Shown piece by piece: positions 59,753 through 64,000 of a DNA stretch of 64,000 bases (positions are counted from its first letter, which is position 1; each line of letters starts with the position of its first letter). Position numbers and translations under genes: made by a program. Origin of the DNA: Lachnospiraceae bacterium. Its GTDB lineage: Bacteria; Bacillota; Clostridia; Lachnospirales; Lachnospiraceae. Under the pieces are notes generated by a model, which had not been told where the DNA came from, searched no databases, and saw nothing but the letters and a program-made list of their open reading frames with translations. Where the stretch lies: the NCBI GenBank assembly GCA_004557975.1, contig SFEV01000007.1:6582-70581 (forward strand), read 5' to 3'.

Positions 59753-60506
59753 CAAAGAATATCCGCCGCACCATGCGGAAAAATGGGACAATCCGGGACT
59801 GCAGGTGGGCAGGAGAGACAGAACGGTCAGAAAAGTAATGGTGGCGCTCGATGCCACAGACGATGTGATACGTCAATGCGTGGAGTGGGGCGCTGAGCTT
59901 CTCGTCACGCATCATCCTCTGCTGATGTCCGGGATTACGAAAATAAACTGTGAAAGCCTCGCAGGCAGGCGGATTCTGGCGTTGACAGAAAATGGAATCT
60001 CGCATTTTGCGATTCACACAAATTATGATGTGACGAGGATGGCAGAGCTGGCGGAAAAAGCGCTGAAGCTGAAAAAGACAGAGATTCTTGAGGTGACAGG
60101 GACGGATGACGACGGGAAACCGTACGGTATCGGAAAGGCCGGGAATCTGACGGAGAAAATGACGGCAGCAGACTGCTGTGAGACAGTAAAAAAGGCATTC
60201 GGGCTGCCGCATGTCAGGCTGTTCGGAGACGGAAATACTGTGATTAAGCGGGTCGCAGTGTCACCGGGATCGGGAAAGAGTATGATAGCGCCGGCACTTG
60301 CATCCGGTGTCTCTTTGCTGATTACCGGAGATATCGGGCATCATGAGGGGCTGGACGCTGTCGACCAGGGACTGCTTGTCATCGATGCGGGACATTACGG
60401 CGTGGAACATATTTTTATCCATGATATGGCAGAATTTCTCAGAAAAAATTTCCCGGATCTGAAGGTAAAGGAAGCAAAGACTCAGGAACCGTTCGTCGTT
60501 GTATAG
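59721..60506 (+). CDS. Nif3-like dinuclear metal centre protein
   Basis: A 261-residue member of the Nif3/YqfO family, hexameric proteins with a dinuclear metal site. Likely ligands lie in VTHHPLLMSG, ISHFAIHTNYDV and ITGDIGHHEGLDA, plus VIDAGHYGVEHIFI. This short type lacks the PII-like insert of Bacillus YqfO. Some homologues are GTP cyclohydrolase-like in fold; the substrate is uncertain. GGAGG precedes the ATG inside the trmK end. The trmK-nif3 pair is conserved. Confidence 0.92.
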   Translation: MKTGKILERLDKEYPPHHAEKWDNPGLQVGRRDRTVRKVMVALDATDDVIRQCVEWGAELLVTHHPLLMSGITKINCESLAGRRILALTENGISHFAIHTNYDVTRMAELAEKALKLKKTEILEVTGTDDDGKPYGIGKAGNLTEKMTAADCCETVKKAFGLPHVRLFGDGNTVIKRVAVSPGSGKSMIAPALASGVSLLITGDIGHHEGLDAVDQGLLVIDAGHYGVEHIFIHDMAEFLRKNFPDLKVKEAKTQEPFVVV

Positions 60507-60651
60507 AGAATTTTGTTTCTTTATATATATAATAGTAGATAATAAAAAATGATAAAACCCTCCGTGGGATGTGCACTGGCACGATCAGACAGTATGGGGG
60601 ACTGATATCACAGAAAAGGCCGGCATCGTGCAGGGCAGAAAGGAAGTGGGT

Positions 60652-62316
60652 ATGCAGGAAAACAGAATTACAGTGAAAATCGGCAGCGAAACGAAGGAAT
60701 ATGCGAGAGGAACCACATATAGAGAAATCGCAGCGGAATACGAGAAAGACGATCCTATTTTGCTGGTCAGGGCACAGGGAAGGCTCCGTGAGCTTTTTAA
60801 GAAGGCTTCCGACGGGGAGACCATTGAATTTGAGACAATCCGTACAGTGGCCGGATTCAGCACGTACCGCAGAAGTGTTATCATGCTGATGCTGAAAGCG
60901 ATCTATCATGTGGCCGGAGACAACAGAAATATTGACCGGATCGGAATCCATTTTTGTGTCAGTGACGGTTTTTACTGTACCATGCGCGGCAGGATTGAGC
61001 TGACACAGGAATTCCTGGATGAAGTAAAAGCTTATATGCAATATATGGCAGAGAAAGCATTTCCGATTCATAAAAAATCGGAAGCCACGTATGAGGCCCG
61101 CCGGAAATTTCATGAATACGGAATGTTTGACAAGGAGGAGCTCTTCTGGTACAGGCGTGCATCCAGAGTGAATCTCTACACCCTTGAGAATTTCGAAGAT
61201 TATTTTTACGGATACATGGTTCCTGACACCTCTTACCTGAAGCTGTTCGATCTGAAGCTCTTTGAGGATGGCTTTGTCCTTCTTCTGCCGACCATTGAGG
61301 AACCGGACAGACTGCCTCCGTTTCGGCCGGAAATGAAGATTTTCCAGGTGCAGAAGGATTCCATGGAATGGGGCGCAAAGCTTGGAATTCCTACAGTCGG
61401 TTCCCTGAACAGCTACATTGTCAATCACAGGGCAAAGGATCTGATTATGATTCAGGAAGCGTACCACGAGAAAAAGATAGCGGAAATTGCTGCCATGATC
61501 GCAGCATCTCCGGAAAAAAAGGTGGTGCTGATCGCAGGACCGTCCTCCTCGGGAAAGACAACATTCTCCCACAGACTGTCCACGCAGCTTTCAGTGTATG
61601 GACTGAAGCCCCATCCTGTTGCGGCAGATGACTATTTCGTTGACCGTGAAAGAACACCTCTCGACGCAGACGGAAAACCGGATTTTGAACATATTGATGC
61701 CATCGATATTGAGCAGCTGAATCAGGACATGACGGATTTGCTGGCTGGAAAGACCGTGGAGCTTCCCAGATTCAATTTCAAGACAGGAAAAAGAGAGTAC
61801 AAGGGAGATTTCAAGACACTTGGCAGAGGAGATATTCTGATTATCGAGGGGATCCACTGCCTGAATGACAGGCTGACTTACCGCCTTCCGAGAGAGAGCA
61901 AATTCAAGATTTATATCAGTGCACTGACACAGCTGAATATCGATGAGCACAACAGAATACCGACGACTGACGGAAGGCTTCTGCGCAGGATTGTGCGCGA
62001 TGCCAGAACACGGGGAGCTGACGCGAGACGGACTATTGAGATGTGGCCATCTGTGCGCAGAGGAGAAGAGAATAATATCTTCCCGTACCAGGAGGAGGCG
62101 GATGTCATGTTCAATTCGGCACTGATCTATGAGCTGGCAGTGCTGAAACAGTATGCAGAGCCGCTGCTGTTTTCCATACGCCCGGAGGACAGGGAGTACA
62201 GTGAGGCAAAACGTTTACTGAAGTTTCTGGACTATTTTCTGCCGATTCCGTCAGAGGAAATTCCCAACAACTCTCTGATCAGAGAATTTATCGGCGGAGG
62301 CTGTTTTGATGTGTAG
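60652..62316 (+). CDS. Nucleoside (uridine) kinase with threonyl-tRNA-synthetase-like N-terminus
   Basis: A 554-residue protein. Residues 5-65 look like a TGS domain, 75-260 like the ThrRS second additional (editing) domain but without its HxxxH motif (the corresponding helix reads RRSVIMLMLKAIY), and 285-554 form a uridine kinase/phosphoribulokinase domain with Walker A GPSSSGKTT (296-304), DDYFVDRERTPLD and ILIIEGIHCLND. Such fusions are known in Firmicutes and Thermotogae as putative nucleoside kinases. AAGGAAG precedes the ATG. The editing-like part is probably a non-catalytic binding module. Confidence 0.88.
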   Translation: MQENRITVKIGSETKEYARGTTYREIAAEYEKDDPILLVRAQGRLRELFKKASDGETIEFETIRTVAGFSTYRRSVIMLMLKAIYHVAGDNRNIDRIGIHFCVSDGFYCTMRGRIELTQEFLDEVKAYMQYMAEKAFPIHKKSEATYEARRKFHEYGMFDKEELFWYRRASRVNLYTLENFEDYFYGYMVPDTSYLKLFDLKLFEDGFVLLLPTIEEPDRLPPFRPEMKIFQVQKDSMEWGAKLGIPTVGSLNSYIVNHRAKDLIMIQEAYHEKKIAEIAAMIAASPEKKVVLIAGPSSSGKTTFSHRLSTQLSVYGLKPHPVAADDYFVDRERTPLDADGKPDFEHIDAIDIEQLNQDMTDLLAGKTVELPRFNFKTGKREYKGDFKTLGRGDILIIEGIHCLNDRLTYRLPRESKFKIYISALTQLNIDEHNRIPTTDGRLLRRIVRDARTRGADARRTIEMWPSVRRGEENNIFPYQEEADVMFNSALIYELAVLKQYAEPLLFSIRPEDREYSEAKRLLKFLDYFLPIPSEEIPNNSLIREFIGGGCFDV

Positions 62317-62362
62317 GGATTGTGTCAGCTACTGTTCACGTGCCATTGTTTCGCGAAAACGG

Positions 62363-62391
62363 TTTACAAATGAAAATCACTGTGATAAAAT
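62363..62391 (+). promoter_or_regulatory. Promoter of rnpB
   Basis: TTTACA, 17-base spacer, TAAAAT; the expected start falls 7 bases later, at the first base of the P1 helix. Confidence 0.8.
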
Positions 62392-62397
62392 CAGCGC

Positions 62398-62740
62398 GTA
62401 AGTAGGACAGGTGATCGCGGCTGGCAGGCCGAAAGGTGCCAGACGAGGAAAGTCCGGGCTTCACAGGGCAGGATGCCGGATAACGTCCGGTGGAGGCGAC
62501 TCCAAGGATAGTGCAACAGAAATGAACCGCCGGTTTCGGCCGGTAAGGGTGGAAGGGCAGTGTAAGAGACTACCGCTTTCCCGGTAACGGGAGAGGCATA
62601 TGTAAACCCCATCTGAAGCAAGACCGCAAAGAGGCGTATGGCGGCCCGTCAGCCTCAGGTAGGTCGCTGGAGCCTGTCGGCGACGACAGGCGTGGATAGA
62701 TGATCACCCACGACATAACCCGGCTTATCGTCCTGCTTAC
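62398..62740 (+). ncRNA. rnpB: RNase P RNA (bacterial class A-like)
   Basis: Catalytic RNA that matures tRNA 5' ends. The ends pair as P1 (GTAAGTAGGAC with GTCCTGCTTAC). The conserved cores are present in order: GAGGAAAGTCCGGGC (CR-I), CAGGGCAGGATGCCGG, AAGGATAGTGCAACAGAAA (CR-II/III) and, near the 3' end, ACATAACCCGGCTTA (CR-V). The length is about 343 bases. It has its own promoter and is followed by a large hairpin. Confidence 0.97.
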
Positions 62741-62762
62741 ATTTTATGTGAGATGAAAATGG

Positions 62763-62865
62763 CCGGGACTGCTGCAGAATGAAAGAATCAGGCTTCTGAT
62801 ATATGTGCCAGTATTTTTGGTACGCCGCTTAATGGAAGCCTGAATTCATTCTGCAGTGGTCCCGG
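62763..62865. repeat. Long imperfect hairpin after rnpB
   Basis: Three blocks pair in register: CCGGGAC/GTCCCGG, CTGCAGAATGAA/TTCATTCTGCAG and CAGGCTTC/GAAGCCTG, with small internal loops and a ~38-base apical part that can fold further. TTTATTTC follows, so it may end the rnpB transcript, but it is far larger than a normal terminator. Confidence 0.75.
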
Positions 62866-62911
62866 TTTATTTCTTATAAAAGTTTTAAGAAAACTTACAC
62901 GGAAAGCATTC

Positions 62912-62940
62912 TTTGATTTCGCGGTTCTGTGTGGTATAAT
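62912..62940 (+). promoter_or_regulatory. Predicted promoter of the secreted repeat protein
   Basis: TTTGAT, 17-base spacer, consensus TATAAT, about 90 bases before the start codon. Confidence 0.65.
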
Positions 62941-63031
62941 CGCAGTAGATAAAAGGATGAATGAATTCCGGAAAATAATGCACAAATACAATTTCGGAAT
63001 GCCTTTTCGGAAAAGAGAGGAAGGGGTTTAT

Positions 63032-64000
63032 ATGAAGAAAAGACAGAAAAAATTATCAGCATTGCTGCTTGCATGCATGATGCTCTGCCTGCCGGTTTCT
63101 GATTCATATGCAGCGGTTTCGTATTCGGTGCCGGAAGGAGTGGACGGAAAGCTTCTGTTCCCTGGAGACAGCATAACGGGTATTGAAGGCGCACTGTATG
63201 TAGGCGATGAGGAGACAGCGGTGGAAGAAGGCGGCACCTGGCAGAATACGAGCGAGAAAAGGGTGTACCGTGTATCGATGCTGGAGGATGGCACTGTTTC
63301 TATGAGCCGTGATGGCTATATGCTGGAGGTTGTGGGCGGACTGTCATCAAGGCCTGATCCGGAAGCTCCGTCCGATAATCACTACGATTTCCCGGAGGAG
63401 GAAAAACCTCAGGAGGGTGAGCTCCATGACATTGCAAGCTATCAGGAAGATGAGAAGGTTCAGATTACCGCGGATGAGCCGGAGCCGGGTATGCAGTTCA
63501 CAGGATGGGAGACAGATGATGAGGTTACACTGGAGGATCCGAAAGCAAGCACGACGACGTTCCTGATGCCAAAGGAGAGTGTTACGATCACTGCCACATA
63601 TGCGGAGGCAGCACCTGTGACGTACGGAGTGACCGTCAACAGCGGTGACGGGAGCGGCACGTATGAGGCAGGGACGACAGTCAGTATCGCAGCATGGGAT
63701 CGAAGCAGTGAGAATCTCGTGTTTACAGGTTGGAGCGCAGATACGGGAAATGTGAGTATCACAGATCCGACGGCGGCAGCCACAGATTTTATAATGCCGG
63801 AGGGCGAAGTGACTGTAAGCGCACAGTATGCGGATGCAGCGCCTGTGACGTACGGAGTGACCGTCAACAGCGGTGACGGAAGCGGCACGTATGAGGCAGG
63901 GACGACAGTCAGTATCGCAGCGTGGGATCGAAGCAGTGAGAATCTCGTGTTTACAGGCTGGAGCGCAGATACGGGAAATGTGAGTATCACAGATCCGACG
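63032..64000 (+). CDS. Secreted surface protein with InlB-type beta repeats (3' end outside window)
   Basis: The frame opens at ATG behind AGGAAGGGG and stays open to the right edge, so at least 323 residues are present. A signal peptide (MKKRQKKLSALLLACMMLCL, cleavage after SYA) leads to an acidic region and then tandem beta domains with FTGWETDDEVTLEDP and FTGWSADTGNVSITDP, the pattern of divergent InlB B-repeats. Each domain is 76 residues (228 bases). The Gly-Trp core recurs in each. Anchor, length and ligand cannot be seen. Such proteins usually act in adhesion. Confidence 0.85.
   Translation, partial: MKKRQKKLSALLLACMMLCLPVSDSYAAVSYSVPEGVDGKLLFPGDSITGIEGALYVGDEETAVEEGGTWQNTSEKRVYRVSMLEDGTVSMSRDGYMLEVVGGLSSRPDPEAPSDNHYDFPEEEKPQEGELHDIASYQEDEKVQITADEPEPGMQFTGWETDDEVTLEDPKASTTTFLMPKESVTITATYAEAAPVTYGVTVNSGDGSGTYEAGTTVSIAAWDRSSENLVFTGWSADTGNVSITDPTAAATDFIMPEGEVTVSAQYADAAPVTYGVTVNSGDGSGTYEAGTTVSIAAWDRSSENLVFTGWSADTGNVSITDPT
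63611..64000 (+). repeat. 228-base tandem coding repeats
   Basis: A unit beginning GCACCTGTGACGTACGG at 63611 repeats from 63839. Over the 162 bases visible of the second copy only 4 differ, all in third codon positions and all silent. An older, diverged copy of the domain precedes them. The array continues past the window. Confidence 0.9.

Overview
The window is a chromosome segment of a spore-forming Firmicute, most likely a gut Lachnospiraceae (relatives of Blautia, Dorea, Mediterraneibacter or Ruminococcus gnavus). This rests on strong AGGAGG ribosome sites, sigma-A promoters with 17-base spacers, sporulation genes (spoIVB, spoIIR, a GerMN lipoprotein), clostridial-type RF3, aspartate kinase and rubrerythrin, and the Bacillus/Clostridium gene orders yqhY-nusB-xseAB-ispA-dxs-tlyA-argR-recN-spoIVB and dnaG-rpoD-trmK-yqfO. 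The species assignment is inference.

Layout. 1-5.1 kb: tail of a leucine-rich-repeat surface protein, folA, pyrBI on the minus strand, a PH-domain protein and prfC. 5.1-16.2 kb: one long co-directional cluster from an Asp23-family gene through nusB, exonuclease VII, isoprenoid precursor genes (ispA, dxs), tlyA, nadK, argR, recN and spoIVB, ending in a strong terminator. spo0A, which follows spoIVB in Bacillus, is absent here. 16.2-19.1 kb: a minus-strand cassette of two alpha/beta-hydrolase esterases and an ATP-grasp ligase of unknown product. 19.1-21.1 kb: an attenuator-like leader before a broken MATE transporter, a cytidylate-kinase-like gene and a MITE-like hairpin element. 21.1-28.9 kb: zupT, a double-rubredoxin rubrerythrin, coaBC, a MoxR/VWA module, mrp and spoIIR.

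28.9-40.4 kb: carbonic anhydrase and typA (minus), a tandem-OB SSB, a lone CobO-like ATPase, then lysine biosynthesis (dapA-dapB-lysC) behind a complete lysine riboswitch, running into a second AAA+/VWA module that carries an LRR protein. 40.4-48.5 kb: ilvE, dinB, an intact MATE pump, aroK, small transporters and glgX. 48.5-54.9 kb: an apparent operon that places a two-component system and a GerMN lipoprotein between comEA and comEC. 54.9-62.8 kb: dgt-dnaG-rpoD-trmK-nif3, a ThrRS-like nucleoside kinase and the RNase P RNA. The window closes in a secreted protein with near-identical 228-base repeats.

Most of the content is housekeeping. The parts that look least explained are the two AAA+/VWA modules, the com operon with embedded sensing genes, the esterase/ATP-grasp cassette, the hairpin that overlaps the spoIIR ribosome site, and the regulated leader in front of the decayed MATE gene. 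No tRNA genes, 16S/23S rRNA, CRISPR array, prophage or intact insertion sequence was recognised.
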